Below, piece by piece: positions 51,739 through 60,513 of a stretch of DNA of 64,000 nucleotides. Both the position numbers and the translations under genes were made by a program. The notes beneath the pieces are model-generated. The model saw nothing but the letters and a program-made list of their open reading frames with translations. It was not told the origin of the DNA and searched no databases. How positions within the stretch are numbered: position 1 is the stretch's first letter; the number at the start of each line of letters is the position of its first letter. Source of the stretch: Streptomyces cellulosae. GTDB taxonomy: Bacteria; Actinomycetota; Actinomycetes; Streptomycetales; Streptomycetaceae. The stretch is from the NCBI GenBank assembly GCA_014655195.1, contig BNBH01000008.1:124001-188000 (forward strand), in the 5' to 3' direction.

Positions 51739-52466
51739 CCCTCTTCCGTCGTAGCGGGGTCGAAGCGGTAACCGACGCCCCACACGGTGCGGATGAGCCG
51801 GGGCCGGGCGGGGTCGTCCTCGACCTTGCCGCGCAGCCGCCGCACATGGACGGTCACGGTGGACAGATCACCGAAGTCCCAGCCCCACACCTCCCGCATC
51901 AACTCCTCACGCGCGAAGGCGCGCCCGGGGTGGGCCAGAAAGAATGCGAGCAGGTCGAACTCCCGTACGGTCAGAGCAAGTTCGGCCCCGCCCTTCGTAA
52001 CCCTCCGAGCCCCGGGATCGACCACAAGCCCCGCGGCCCGCAGCACCCCCGAACCACCGGAGGCGTCTTCCACCGGCCGCACGCGCCGCAGCACCGACCC
52101 CACCCGCAGTACCAGCTCCCGCGGGCTGAACGGCTTGGTGACGTAGTCGTCGGCCCCGACCTCCAGGCCGAGGATCCGGTCGTCCTCGTCGCCGCGCGCG
52201 GTGAGCATGATGACCGGCACCGGACCCTGCCCGCGCATCCTGCGGCACACCTCGAGGCCGTCCATGCCGGGCAGCATGAGGTCGAGGACGACCAGGTCGG
52301 GCCGGTGGGCGGCGGCGCGGGCGAGGGCGTCGGGGCCGTCGCCGGCCCGGTCGACGACGTAGCCGGCGCGGTCGAGGTAGCCCGTGACGATCTCGGCGAC
52401 GGTGGGGTCGTCGTCGACGACGAGGACCCGGGCTCCGGCCCCGTCGCCGGTGGGTGGCTGCTCCAT
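51735..52466 (-). CDS. OmpR-family response regulator, two-component system 2
   Basis: A 243-residue regulator: receiver with DDDP (18-21), Asp62 in VVLDLMLPGMDG, Lys in YVTKPF, and a PhoB-type winged helix (LALTVREFDLLAFFLAHP, TVWGVGYRFD). It is transcribed divergently from the GT2/DUF2064/methyltransferase operon and so is the likely regulator of it (inference). The motif ACGAAAC is present in both this divergent promoter region and the one at 56413-56527. Confidence 0.9.
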   Translation of the reverse strand: MEQPPTGDGAGARVLVVDDDPTVAEIVTGYLDRAGYVVDRAGDGPDALARAAAHRPDLVVLDLMLPGMDGLEVCRRMRGQGPVPVIMLTARGDEDDRILGLEVGADDYVTKPFSPRELVLRVGSVLRRVRPVEDASGGSGVLRAAGLVVDPGARRVTKGGAELALTVREFDLLAFFLAHPGRAFAREELMREVWGWDFGDLSTVTVHVRRLRGKVEDDPARPRLIRTVWGVGYRFDPATTEEG

Positions 52467-52580
52467 GCCGTCCAGCCTCGCACCCCGCGCGCGCGAGGCG
52501 TCCGGGGCGGGCGCGGACGTCCGAGTTTCGTAAGGAGCCGATGCCCGGTATGCCCGTTTCGCGTTCGTAGGGTGAGAGCC

Positions 52581-53330
52581 GTGACCACCTCCCCCGAACC
52601 CATCCCCGAGCCACCGCCGAGCGGCCCGACGGCCTCCGTGGACGTCGTACTGCCGTGTCTCGACGAGGCCGCCGCACTTCCCTGGGTGCTGCGCCGCATC
52701 CCGCCCGGCTGGCGGGCGCTCGTCGTCGACAACGGTTCCACGGACGGCTCCGACCGCATCGCCCGCGAACTCGGCGCCACGGTCGTGCGCGAGACGCAAC
52801 GCGGCTTCGGCGCCGCCTGCCACGCCGGACTGACCGCGGCCACCGCCGAGATCGTCTGCTTCTGCGACTGCGACGCATCCCTGAACCCCTCGGAGCTGGT
52901 GCCGTTCGTCGACGAGATCCGCGCGGGCGCGGCCGACCTGGTGCTGGGCCGGCGCCGTCCGCAAGGGCGGGGCGCCTGGCCGCCGCACGCCCGCGCCGGG
53001 AACGCGGCCCTCTCCCTGCTGCTGCGCCGCCGTACCGGACTGCGGCTGCGCGACCTGGGCCCGCTGCGGGCGGCCCGGCGCGAGGAGTTGCTCGCGCTGG
53101 ACCTGACCGACCGGCGCAGCGGCTACCCGCTGGAGATGGTGGTGCGCGCCGCCGACGCCGGCTGGCGGATCACCGAGCACGACGTGCCGTACACCCCGCG
53201 CACCGGCGCCTCCAAGGTGACCGGCACCTGGCGCGGCACCTTCCAGGCCGTGCGGGACATGAGCCGGGTGCTCAAGGAGCCGCCCGCGCGCGAACAGGAG
53301 CCGTCCAGGCGCGAGGGGGTGACGCGGTGA
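52581..53330 (+). CDS. Family 2 glycosyltransferase (dolichol-phosphate-mannose-synthase-like)
   Basis: A 249-residue GT-A fold protein. The nucleotide-sugar site DNGSTDGSD is at 50-58 and the metal-binding DCD in CFCDCDAS at about 94-100. The length fits a single catalytic domain without C-terminal membrane anchor. GTG 52581 gives the usual start just ahead of the first strand; GTG 52572 is an alternative. First gene of an overlapping operon with the DUF2064 protein and a methyltransferase. Confidence 0.88.
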   Translation: MTTSPEPIPEPPPSGPTASVDVVLPCLDEAAALPWVLRRIPPGWRALVVDNGSTDGSDRIARELGATVVRETQRGFGAACHAGLTAATAEIVCFCDCDASLNPSELVPFVDEIRAGAADLVLGRRRPQGRGAWPPHARAGNAALSLLLRRRTGLRLRDLGPLRAARREELLALDLTDRRSGYPLEMVVRAADAGWRITEHDVPYTPRTGASKVTGTWRGTFQAVRDMSRVLKEPPAREQEPSRREGVTR

Positions 53331-53947
53331 CGACGTCGGAGGTGACGCTGCTGGTCATCGCCAAGGAGCCGCGGCCGGGCCGGGTGAAGACCAGGCTGAC
53401 CCCGCCGTTCGCCCCGGAGGAGGCGGCGACGCTGGCGGAGGCCGCGCTCGCCGACACCCTCGACACGGTGGTGCGTACGCCCGCGCGGCGGCGGGTGCTG
53501 GTCCTCGACGGGGAGCCGGGGCCGTGGCTGCCGGCCGGTGTGGAGGTCGTGCCGCAGTGCGCGGGCGGTCTCGACGAGCGGCTGGCCGGCGCGTTCGCCG
53601 GGTGCGACGGGCCCGCCCTGCTCATCGGCATGGACACCCCGCAGGTGACGCCGGAGCTGCTGACGGTGGACTTCGCGGACTGCGACGCCTGGTTCGGCCC
53701 GGCGGCGGACGGCGGCTTCTGGGCGCTGGGCCTGGCCGACCCCGATCCGGAGCTGCTGCGCGGGGTGCCCATGTCGACGCCGCACACAGGGGCCGCGCAA
53801 CGGGGACGTCTTGACGGGCTGCGGGTACGGGACCTGCCGTTGCTGCGGGACGTGGACACGGCCGAGGACGCGGCGGCCGTGGCGGACGCGGCGCCTGGCG
53901 GGCGGTTCGCCGCGCGGCTGGCCCGGCTGACGGCGGCCCCCCGGTGA
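53327..53947 (+). CDS. DUF2064/TIGR04282-type nucleotidyl/glycosyltransferase-like protein
   Basis: A 206-residue protein of the GT-A/CofC-like family. The nucleotide-binding start LLVIAKEPRPGRVKTRL (8-24) and the motifs IGMDTPQ and GPAADGGFWALGL are typical. In other genomes such proteins are paired with GT2 enzymes, as here. GTG overlaps the GT2 stop (GTGA) and its stop overlaps the methyltransferase start. Substrate unknown. Confidence 0.88.
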   Translation: MTTSEVTLLVIAKEPRPGRVKTRLTPPFAPEEAATLAEAALADTLDTVVRTPARRRVLVLDGEPGPWLPAGVEVVPQCAGGLDERLAGAFAGCDGPALLIGMDTPQVTPELLTVDFADCDAWFGPAADGGFWALGLADPDPELLRGVPMSTPHTGAAQRGRLDGLRVRDLPLLRDVDTAEDAAAVADAAPGGRFAARLARLTAAPR

Positions 53948-54765
53948 GCGGGGCACGCGCGACGGCCACGCCCCGCCTGGGCCCCCGGCGCACCCCCGGC
54001 CGTTCCTCCCCGACCGCTGACCCCGCCTGGTCGGCCGACCCGTACGCCGACGCGCTACGCGCGGGCCGGGGCCCGCTCTTCCTGCGCCGCACGGACGGCT
54101 GGCTGCTGCCGCTGGACGTGGAACGCTGGTGCGCGGACCCTGACCCGGCCGACCTCGACGTCCTGGCCCGCTGCGAGGGCGCGGTGCTGGACGTGGGCTG
54201 CGGACCCGGCCGGCTGGTGGCCGCGCTCGGCGGGCAGGGACGTCAGGCGCTCGGCATCGACGTCAGCGAGGCCGCGGTGGCGCACACGGTCCGGCGCGGC
54301 GGACAGGCGCTGCGGGCCTCGGTGTTCGACCGGCTGCCCGGCACCGGGCGCTGGGACACGGCGCTGCTGATGGACGGCAACATCGGCATCGGCGGCGACC
54401 CGCACGCCCTGCTGGCCCGGCTGGCGCGGCTCCTCACGGCGGACGGCCTGCTCCTCGTGGAGACGGTGCCGTACCCGGACGTCGACGAACGCCTCACGGT
54501 CCAGCTCACCGCCCCGCACACCACCCCGGGCACCCCCTTCCCATGGGCGCGCCTCGGCACCCCGGCCCTGCTGAGCCGCGCCCGCGCGGACGGCTGGCGC
54601 GTGGCGGACCGATGGTCCACGGACACCCGCACCTTCGTGGCCCTGCGGACGCCCGCGACGCGGACAGAGCCACTCCGGAGCCCCGTCAGTTCCCCGCCCC
54701 CGGCCGCCTCCTCCCCCCACGCACCGCGAACAGCACCGCCGACCCGCCGAACAGCGCCGCAGTGA
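53944..54765 (+). CDS. Class-I SAM-dependent methyltransferase
   Basis: A 273-residue protein with motif I VLDVGCGPGR at 81-90, motif II LLMDGNIGIGGDP and motif III LLTADGLLLVETV. Acts on an unknown small molecule or glycan precursor. It starts with a GTG that overlaps the DUF2064 stop. Its last ~27 codons (Pro/Thr/Arg-rich) overlap the 3' end of the convergent membrane-protein gene by 80 bases; the real functional end may lie earlier. Confidence 0.85.
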   Translation: MSGARATATPRLGPRRTPGRSSPTADPAWSADPYADALRAGRGPLFLRRTDGWLLPLDVERWCADPDPADLDVLARCEGAVLDVGCGPGRLVAALGGQGRQALGIDVSEAAVAHTVRRGGQALRASVFDRLPGTGRWDTALLMDGNIGIGGDPHALLARLARLLTADGLLLVETVPYPDVDERLTVQLTAPHTTPGTPFPWARLGTPALLSRARADGWRVADRWSTDTRTFVALRTPATRTEPLRSPVSSPPPAASSPHAPRTAPPTRRTAPQ

Positions 54766-55138
54766 TCAGCAGCCAGCGGGCCGCGAAGCCGTCGGCGGAG
54801 AGGGCGGTGACGGCCTGGTACCGCTCCGACACCCGGCCGGAGATCAGCGGGAACCACACCAGGAGCAGCAGCCCGGACAGGGCGGCCGGGACGCGGACGT
54901 GGTTCACCCAGGCCGTGCGGCCGGCCGTGACGGTGATCAGGGCGCGGTCGGCCGCCGCGTACAGCGGCAGCAGCACCAGGTCGTGGACGATCGCCGCGCC
55001 CACGAACCAGACGGTGATCATCAGCCAGTCGCCGTCGAGCAGCCGCACCCCCGCGTAAGCACAGAGCGCGAACGAGCACAGCAGCACCAGCAGATGGAAG
55101 GGACTGCCCAGCACCGGCCGGGGCATCCGCTCGGCCAC
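54686..55138 (-). CDS. Small polytopic membrane protein next to the molybdopterin oxidoreductase
   Basis: A 150-residue protein with four hydrophobic segments (about 13-30, 36-58, 75-100, 118-140) and a basic tail. No family recognised. GTG 55138 has GGAGAGG upstream; ATG 55126 is also possible. It is 11 bases past the stop of the oxidoreductase gene in the same direction, suggesting a shared function, perhaps a membrane anchor or electron-carrier interface. Confidence 0.8.
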   Translation of the reverse strand: MAERMPRPVLGSPFHLLVLLCSFALCAYAGVRLLDGDWLMITVWFVGAAIVHDLVLLPLYAAADRALITVTAGRTAWVNHVRVPAALSGLLLLVWFPLISGRVSERYQAVTALSADGFAARWLLITAALFGGSAVLFAVRGGRRRPGAGN

Positions 55139-55149
55139 GGGACCTCTCC

Positions 55150-56412
55150 TCACAGCTCGCCGAAGGTCAGCCGTGTGACCCACTTGGTGTTGAGCACGCC
55201 GGGCGCGGCCGGGACGACGACGCGGGCCGGGTATCCGTGGTCCGGGGTCAGGTCGGCGCCGTTGACCGACAGGGCCAGCAGGGAGCGCCCGTCGGCGACC
55301 TGACCTGCGCTCAGGGCGGCGTGCCGCCAGGTGCCGCGCAGTTGCAGCGACTCCACGTACACGTCGGCCGGTTCGTCGTGTCCGACCAGCGCGGCGAGGT
55401 CCCGCAGCCGTACGCCCCGCCACGCCTGGTCGGAGGTGGACCAGCCCTCGACGCAGGCGATGGGCAGGGCGGCGTCGTGCTGCTCCATGGCGAGCAGGTC
55501 GGCCCTGGTGAGCCGTACGGTCCCGGTGCGGCCGGTGACGGTCAGCCGCCAGGTCTCCTCGGTGGTGTCGTCGGGGCGGATCCCGGCGTGGTCGGCCGTC
55601 TTGTTGACCTGGAACGCGCCGGGGCCGTGGCCCGGTTCGGGGCCGCCGTGCGGGGCGAGGACGGCGGTCTGGCGCAGGGGTCCGTCGATGCTGCGTCCGG
55701 CGGAGGTGGCGACGAGCAGCAGGGAGGCCCCGCCGACCAGGCCGAGGGCGCCGCGCCGGGTCACGGTCGGCGGGTCCGGCCGTGGCGCGGTCAGTTCCTC
55801 GTCCGGCTCCTCGTCCTCCCCGCGCCGCATGCGCCGCAAGTTCCGGAAGGCAGCCGGCGCCTTGAGCACGACGTGCGCGAGGAACGCGCCGAAGAAGACC
55901 CACGCGCCGTAGAAGTGCAGGGAGTAGAACGAGCCGGGGAAGATGTAGTCGAGCTGGATGTTGAGGATGCCGGTGACGAACTGGAACAGCGCGCCGCCGA
56001 CCAGCAGGATGAGCGAGATTCGCTCCAGGGCGTGGGTGACGGAGCGGGCCGGCGGCAGGGTGAAGAGTTTCGGCACGACCGACCACAGCTTGGCCAGCAG
56101 CACCGGTACGAGCCCCAGGCCGAGGGTGACGTGGACGCCCTGGGTGAGCCGGTAGAGCCAGGGCGGGTCGGTGGGCCAGGAAAACAGGTAGAAGCCGAGG
56201 ACGCCCTTGTCGGGGGTGCGGTCGTTCACCGGCGACAGATCCGGGTTGTACGCCGCGTACGACACCAGGCCCGTCACGAACAGGATCGTGATGCCGGCGA
56301 GCAGCACCACGCCGAGCACCGAGGTGAACCAGGTGCCGCGCAGCGGGCTGCGCCAGAAGTCCGGCGAGAAGGGGCCGCGCGGGAGGCGGCCGGGGAGGGA
56401 AGACCGTGCCAT
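55150..56412 (-). CDS. Fusion of cytochrome b561-like membrane domain and sulfite-oxidase-type molybdopterin domain
   Basis: A 420-residue protein. Residues 1-195 hold four membrane spans with histidines that could bind heme b (H94, H127, H166, H180); about 215-237 is a fifth hydrophobic segment after RR; residues ~250-420 form an oxidoreductase molybdopterin domain with the Mo-ligand Cys320 in ACVEGWS. It probably passes electrons between a periplasmic substrate and the quinone pool. The substrate is unknown; methionine sulfoxide or sulfite analogues are possible. ATG 56412 gives the usual MxRxxLPGR start. Confidence 0.87.
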   Translation of the reverse strand: MARSSLPGRLPRGPFSPDFWRSPLRGTWFTSVLGVVLLAGITILFVTGLVSYAAYNPDLSPVNDRTPDKGVLGFYLFSWPTDPPWLYRLTQGVHVTLGLGLVPVLLAKLWSVVPKLFTLPPARSVTHALERISLILLVGGALFQFVTGILNIQLDYIFPGSFYSLHFYGAWVFFGAFLAHVVLKAPAAFRNLRRMRRGEDEEPDEELTAPRPDPPTVTRRGALGLVGGASLLLVATSAGRSIDGPLRQTAVLAPHGGPEPGHGPGAFQVNKTADHAGIRPDDTTEETWRLTVTGRTGTVRLTRADLLAMEQHDAALPIACVEGWSTSDQAWRGVRLRDLAALVGHDEPADVYVESLQLRGTWRHAALSAGQVADGRSLLALSVNGADLTPDHGYPARVVVPAAPGVLNTKWVTRLTFGEL

Positions 56413-56468
56413 GTGCCGACGGTAGGTCGGCGCGACGCCCGGAAGGGGTCCGCAACCGGTGACGAAAC

Positions 56469-56490
56469 GCTGACGTCGCCGCTCGTCAGC
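56469..56490. promoter_or_regulatory. Inverted repeat in the divergent promoter
   Basis: GCTGACG and CGTCAGC are perfect 7-bp arms around an 8-base spacer, preceded by ACGAAAC (56462-56468). Located between the oxidoreductase gene (reverse) and the GT-C-like gene (forward). A candidate operator for two-component system 2 or another regulator. Confidence 0.4.
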
Positions 56491-56527
56491 CGCTTGCCGC
56501 AGGCCGGGCGGCCTAGCGTGTGACGTC

Positions 56528-57901
56528 GTGAAGCGCACTCCTGACCGCACGGACCTCCACGGCCCGCGTGTCCGCCCCGGCGCGGCGGCCGACACCTGCG
56601 CCGTGGCCGCCGCCGCGCTGCTGGTCCTGGCCGCCGCCCTGATCGGCACGCACCTGCAGGACCGCTACGGCGTCCTCCGCGTCGGCCGGCCGCCCCTCGT
56701 GGGCGACTGGATGCCGCACGTCGGCCCGGGCACCCCGGCCGCGCTCGTGGTCGCCGTGGCGGTGGTGGCGTACGGGCCGTCGGTCGCGGCGCGGCTGCCG
56801 TGGCGGCCGCTGCTGCTCGCCGTGTGGGGCGGGGCGCTCGCCTGGACGTGGTCGCTGGCCCTGGTCGACGGCTGGCGGCGGGGAGTCGCCGGACGGCTGA
56901 CCACCCGGCACGAGTACCTCCAGGTGATCGACCGCTTCCAGGACATCCCGGCGGCCCTGCGGGACTTCCACGCGCACATCCTCATCGGCGCCCCCGACAA
57001 CTGGCCGGCGCACGTGGCGGGGCACCCGCCGGGCGCCACGCTCACCTTCGTGCTGCTGGACCGGATCGGGCTGGGCGGCGGGGCGTGGGCCGGGGCGTTC
57101 GTCCTCACCGCCGGCACCACGGCGGCCGTCGCCGTCCTGGTCACCGTGCGGCGGCTCGCCTCCGAGGACCTCGCGCGCCGGGCCGCGCCCTTCCTCGTCC
57201 TCGCGCCCGCGGCGATCTGGACGGGCACGTCCGCCGACGGCTGGTTCGCGGCGGTCGCCGCCTGGGCGCTCGCCCTGCTGTCCCTCGCCGTCACCGGCCG
57301 GCGCCCGGTGTGGACGGGCCTCGGCGCGGGGCTGCTGTTCGGCCTGACGGTGTACCTGTCGTACGGGCTCACCCTGATGGCGGTGCCCGCCGTTGCCGTC
57401 CTGCTGCTGGGCACGCGGCGACTGCGGGCGCTGCCGTACGTGGTGGCCGGATTCCTGGTGGCGCCGGTCGTGTTCACGGCGCTCGGCTTCGACTGGTGGG
57501 AGGCGTACCGGCTGCTGGTGACCCGCTACTACCAGGGCGCGGGCGGTGTCCGCCCGTACGGCTACTGGGTGTGGGCGAACCTGGCGTGCACGGTGCTGAT
57601 GGTGGGCCCCGCGACGGTGGCGGGGCTGCGTCGGGGCGGCGCGAAGCTCTGGAGGTCCGGCCGTGCGGCCGCCCTCCGGGAGCCGGCTCCCCGGCTGGCG
57701 CTCCTCGTCGGGGCCGCGCTGGTGGCGCTGCTGGTCGCGGATCTGTCCGGAATGAGCAAGGCGGAGACGGAGCGCATCTGGCTGCCGTTCGCCCTGTGGC
57801 TGCTGCCCGCCTGCGCGTACCTGCCCGGTCCGCGCGCATGGCTCGCCGGGCAGGCGGCACTGGCCCTGCTCCTCAACCACCTGGTGCTGACCGGGTGGTG
57901 A
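56528..57901 (+). CDS. Polytopic membrane protein, GT-C-like
   Basis: A 457-residue integral membrane protein with about 10-12 spans. After the first span an extracytoplasmic loop and an LIGAPDNWPAHVAGHPPGATL segment follow, in the style of lipid-linked-sugar GT-C transferases; I cannot assign a specific family. The GTG start has no strong ribosome-binding site. It is divergent from the oxidoreductase and probably belongs to the same functional set (a polyprenol-sugar-using glycosyltransferase with GT2 and DUF2064). Confidence 0.78.
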   Translation: MKRTPDRTDLHGPRVRPGAAADTCAVAAAALLVLAAALIGTHLQDRYGVLRVGRPPLVGDWMPHVGPGTPAALVVAVAVVAYGPSVAARLPWRPLLLAVWGGALAWTWSLALVDGWRRGVAGRLTTRHEYLQVIDRFQDIPAALRDFHAHILIGAPDNWPAHVAGHPPGATLTFVLLDRIGLGGGAWAGAFVLTAGTTAAVAVLVTVRRLASEDLARRAAPFLVLAPAAIWTGTSADGWFAAVAAWALALLSLAVTGRRPVWTGLGAGLLFGLTVYLSYGLTLMAVPAVAVLLLGTRRLRALPYVVAGFLVAPVVFTALGFDWWEAYRLLVTRYYQGAGGVRPYGYWVWANLACTVLMVGPATVAGLRRGGAKLWRSGRAAALREPAPRLALLVGAALVALLVADLSGMSKAETERIWLPFALWLLPACAYLPGPRAWLAGQAALALLLNHLVLTGW

Positions 57902-57918
57902 GGAGCGGGGCCTGCGGC

Positions 57919-58326
57919 TCAGGAGCCGGCGGTGCGCAGCTTCAGCGAGATGCTGTTGATGCAGTACCGCTGGTCCGTGGGCGTCGGGTAGCCCTCGCCC
58001 TCGAAGACGTGCCCGAGGTGCGAGCCGCAACGGGCGCAGCGCACCTCGGTGCGCACCATGCCGTGCGAGCGGTCCTCGACCAGCTCGACGGCGTCGGTGT
58101 CCTTCGGGTCGTAGAAGGACGGCCAGCCGCAGTGCGACTCGAACTTGGTGTCCGAGGTGAACAGCTCCGCGCCGCAGGCACGGCAGGAGTAGACGCCCTC
58201 GGTCCTGGTGTCGGTGTACTCACCGGTGAAGGCCGGTTCCGTCGCCGCCTGGCGCAGAACCGCGTACTCGGACGGCGACAGCTCCGCGCGCCACTGCTCG
58301 TCCGGCTTCTCCACGTCGTACGGCAT
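57919..58326 (-). CDS. msrB: Peptide-methionine (R)-S-oxide reductase MsrB
   Basis: A 135-residue protein. Structural Zn cysteines CRAC (48-51) and CARC (97-100), the WPSF segment and the catalytic Cys122 in RYCINSISL are all present. It reduces methionine-R-sulfoxide in proteins. It follows murC by 14 bases in the same direction. A possible repair partner of the neighbouring molybdopterin enzyme cannot be concluded from sequence. Confidence 0.96.
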   Translation of the reverse strand: MPYDVEKPDEQWRAELSPSEYAVLRQAATEPAFTGEYTDTRTEGVYSCRACGAELFTSDTKFESHCGWPSFYDPKDTDAVELVEDRSHGMVRTEVRCARCGSHLGHVFEGEGYPTPTDQRYCINSISLKLRTAGS

Positions 58327-58340
58327 GAGGTTCCAGCCCC

Positions 58341-59729
58341 TTACTTCGGCAGTCGGTCCAGGATGCGCGGGCCGAGGTCGGTGACGTCGCCCGCTCCCAT
58401 GGTGAGAACCAGATCGCCGGGCCCGGCCATTCCCGCGACCGCCGCGGGGACCTCCGCCGCGTCGTGGACGGCCGTCACGTCCGCGCCGGCCGCGCGGGCC
58501 GCCTCGATGATCAGCTCGCTGGTGACGCCGGGGATCGGGTCCTCACGGGCCGGGTAGATGTCGAGGACCAGCGAGGCGTCGGCGAGGGCGAGGGCGACGC
58601 CCATCTCCTTGCCGAGCTCGCGGGTGCGGGAGAACAGGTGGGGCTGGAAGACCACCAGGATGCGGGCGTCCCCGGCGGCGGAACGCATCGCCTCCAGGTC
58701 TGCGGTCATCTCGGTGGGGTGGTGCGCGTAGGAGTCGATGACCTGGACGCCGGCCGCCTCGCCCTTGAGCTGGAGGCGGCGCTTGACGCCGGTGTACGCG
58801 GCCAGCGCGGGCGCCAGCTCGGCGGCGGGGACGCCCAGCGCGACACCGGCGGCGAGGGCGGCGACCGCGTTGTGCGCGTAGTGCCTGCCGGGCACCGACA
58901 CGGTGAAGGTGAGCGGGGCGCCGTCCAGCTCGACGGTCACCTCGCTCTTCAGGCCCTGCGGGACGACCGACAGCACCCGCACGTCGGCGTCCGCGGACTC
59001 GCCGTACGTGACGGTCCGCACGGAGCCGTCCAGGCGGCGGGTCAGCTCGCGGGCGCCCTCGTGGTCGGCGGAGATCACCAGCGTGCCGCCGGGGACGATC
59101 CGGCCGACGAACGTCTCGAAGGACTCGTGGATCTCCTCCATCGACGCGTAGTTCGCGTGGTGGTCCAGTTCCACGTTGAGGATGATCGCGACCTCGGGCG
59201 CGTACGTGTGGAAGCTGCGGTCGGACTCGTCGGCCTCGGCGACGAAGATCTCGCCCGCGCCGTGCAGCGCGTTGGAGCCGGGGGCGTCCAGGTCGCCGCC
59301 GATGGCGTACGACGGCTCGCGGCCCAGCTCGGTGAGGGCGACCGCCAGCATGGAGGTGGTGGTGGTCTTGCCGTGGGTGCCGGCCACCGCGATCGGGCGC
59401 AGGCCGTCCATCAGGGCGGCGAGGGCGTCGGAGCGGTGCACCACGGGGATGCCCAGCTCGGCGGCGCGCCGCAGCTCCGGGTTGTCCTCGCGGATCGCGG
59501 AGGAGACCACGACGCAGCTGGCGTCGTCGGCGAGGTGCGCGGCGGCGTGCCCGATGTGCACGGTGACGCCGAGGGCGCGCAGGGCCTCGGCGGTCGCCGA
59601 GTCCTTGGCGTCGCTGCCGGCCACCTTCGCGCCGCGCTGGGCGAGGATCTTGGCGATGCCCGACATCCCGGCGCCGCCGATGCCGATGAAGTGCGGTCGG
59701 TCCATGGCGGTAGGAAGGCCGGGTGCCAT
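58341..59729 (-). CDS. murC: UDP-N-acetylmuramate--L-alanine ligase MurC
   Basis: A 462-residue Mur ligase with the Rossmann-like GIGGAGMSG (16-24), ATP P-loop GTHGKTT (117-123), the DESDRSF and LNVELDHHANY segments, and the C-terminal YAHHPTEM. It adds L-alanine to UDP-MurNAc, an essential early step of peptidoglycan synthesis. ATG 59729 has GGGAG seven bases upstream. It stands apart from the usual dcw cluster, as is typical of S. coelicolor-like genomes. Confidence 0.97.
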   Translation of the reverse strand: MAPGLPTAMDRPHFIGIGGAGMSGIAKILAQRGAKVAGSDAKDSATAEALRALGVTVHIGHAAAHLADDASCVVVSSAIREDNPELRRAAELGIPVVHRSDALAALMDGLRPIAVAGTHGKTTTTSMLAVALTELGREPSYAIGGDLDAPGSNALHGAGEIFVAEADESDRSFHTYAPEVAIILNVELDHHANYASMEEIHESFETFVGRIVPGGTLVISADHEGARELTRRLDGSVRTVTYGESADADVRVLSVVPQGLKSEVTVELDGAPLTFTVSVPGRHYAHNAVAALAAGVALGVPAAELAPALAAYTGVKRRLQLKGEAAGVQVIDSYAHHPTEMTADLEAMRSAAGDARILVVFQPHLFSRTRELGKEMGVALALADASLVLDIYPAREDPIPGVTSELIIEAARAAGADVTAVHDAAEVPAAVAGMAGPGDLVLTMGAGDVTDLGPRILDRLPK

Positions 59730-59810
59730 GCGTGTTCTCCCAGTGGTGCGACGAGCGGGACGACGGTCTTCGCGCCCTCGCGTGCCGAGCCGCGAGAGCG
59801 CCGCCCCAGC

Positions 59811-60284
59811 CTATGCCTTGCTGTGGGAGAAGAGTTTCAGCACCGGCACCCCGACCTTGTGGCGGGCCCGGGAGGCCCAGTCGCGGTGGAAGAACTCCTC
59901 CACGTAGTGCGGGTCGGTCAGGACGATCACCTCGTCCGCGTTCACCTCTTCGACGAGCTTCCTCAACGCGTCCAGCGGGTGGTCCTCGACGAGGCGGCCC
60001 TCGGCGGTGTCGCCGGTGGTGCGCAGCGCCTTCAGGGACACCTCGAGCGCCCGCTCCCCCATGCTCCGGGCCTCGTCGCCCTCGGGGGTCTCGGCCTCGC
60101 GCACGGCCTCGTCGATCTCGCCGAGCGCGACGTCGTCGATGGCTCTCAGCAGCCGGTCGGCCTGTTCCCCGCGTGGCTGGAGCAGGACGTGGAAGGCGAC
60201 CGGCTCGTCGCCGTGCAGGGTGGTGACGAACTCCACGTCGGCGGACGTCAGGGCCTTCTCGATCATCAGTACGCTTGTGAACAC
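59811..60284 (-). CDS. Conserved small actinobacterial protein (often annotated as IGPS-like)
   Basis: A 157-residue protein. The first half is a beta/helix region (MIEKALTSADVEFVTTLHGDEPVAFHVLLQP) and the second is Glu-rich with LTDPHYVEEFFHRDWASRARHKV. Some annotations call such proteins indole-3-glycerol phosphate synthase, but no TIM-barrel or IGPS motif is present. It resembles a small USP-like domain at best. GTG 60284 has GAGGGG six bases upstream. Function unknown. Confidence 0.8.
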   Translation of the reverse strand: MFTSVLMIEKALTSADVEFVTTLHGDEPVAFHVLLQPRGEQADRLLRAIDDVALGEIDEAVREAETPEGDEARSMGERALEVSLKALRTTGDTAEGRLVEDHPLDALRKLVEEVNADEVIVLTDPHYVEEFFHRDWASRARHKVGVPVLKLFSHSKA

Positions 60285-60513
60285 CAGGCGCCCCTCTACT
60301 CCTCGGAGGGCTCGCGGACCCTCGCTGCTCCGTGGGCCGAGCCAGGCCCCCGCGGAGATCATCCTTCCCCGTGCGGGCGCGAGTACGGCCGGATTCAGTC
60401 TCGCCCTTCACCGCACGGGACGGGCCGGCGGTTCCGCCGATCGCCGGACCGGCAGGCTTCGTCGTCGTACCGGTTGTCCTTTCCACAGGCGGTTCCACCC
60501 CCGGCCGGGCCGG

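Noticed and set aside
59811..60284. Indole-3-glycerol phosphate synthase function
   Set aside because: The protein is too short and has no TIM-barrel or IGPS motifs; the name probably spread by annotation transfer.
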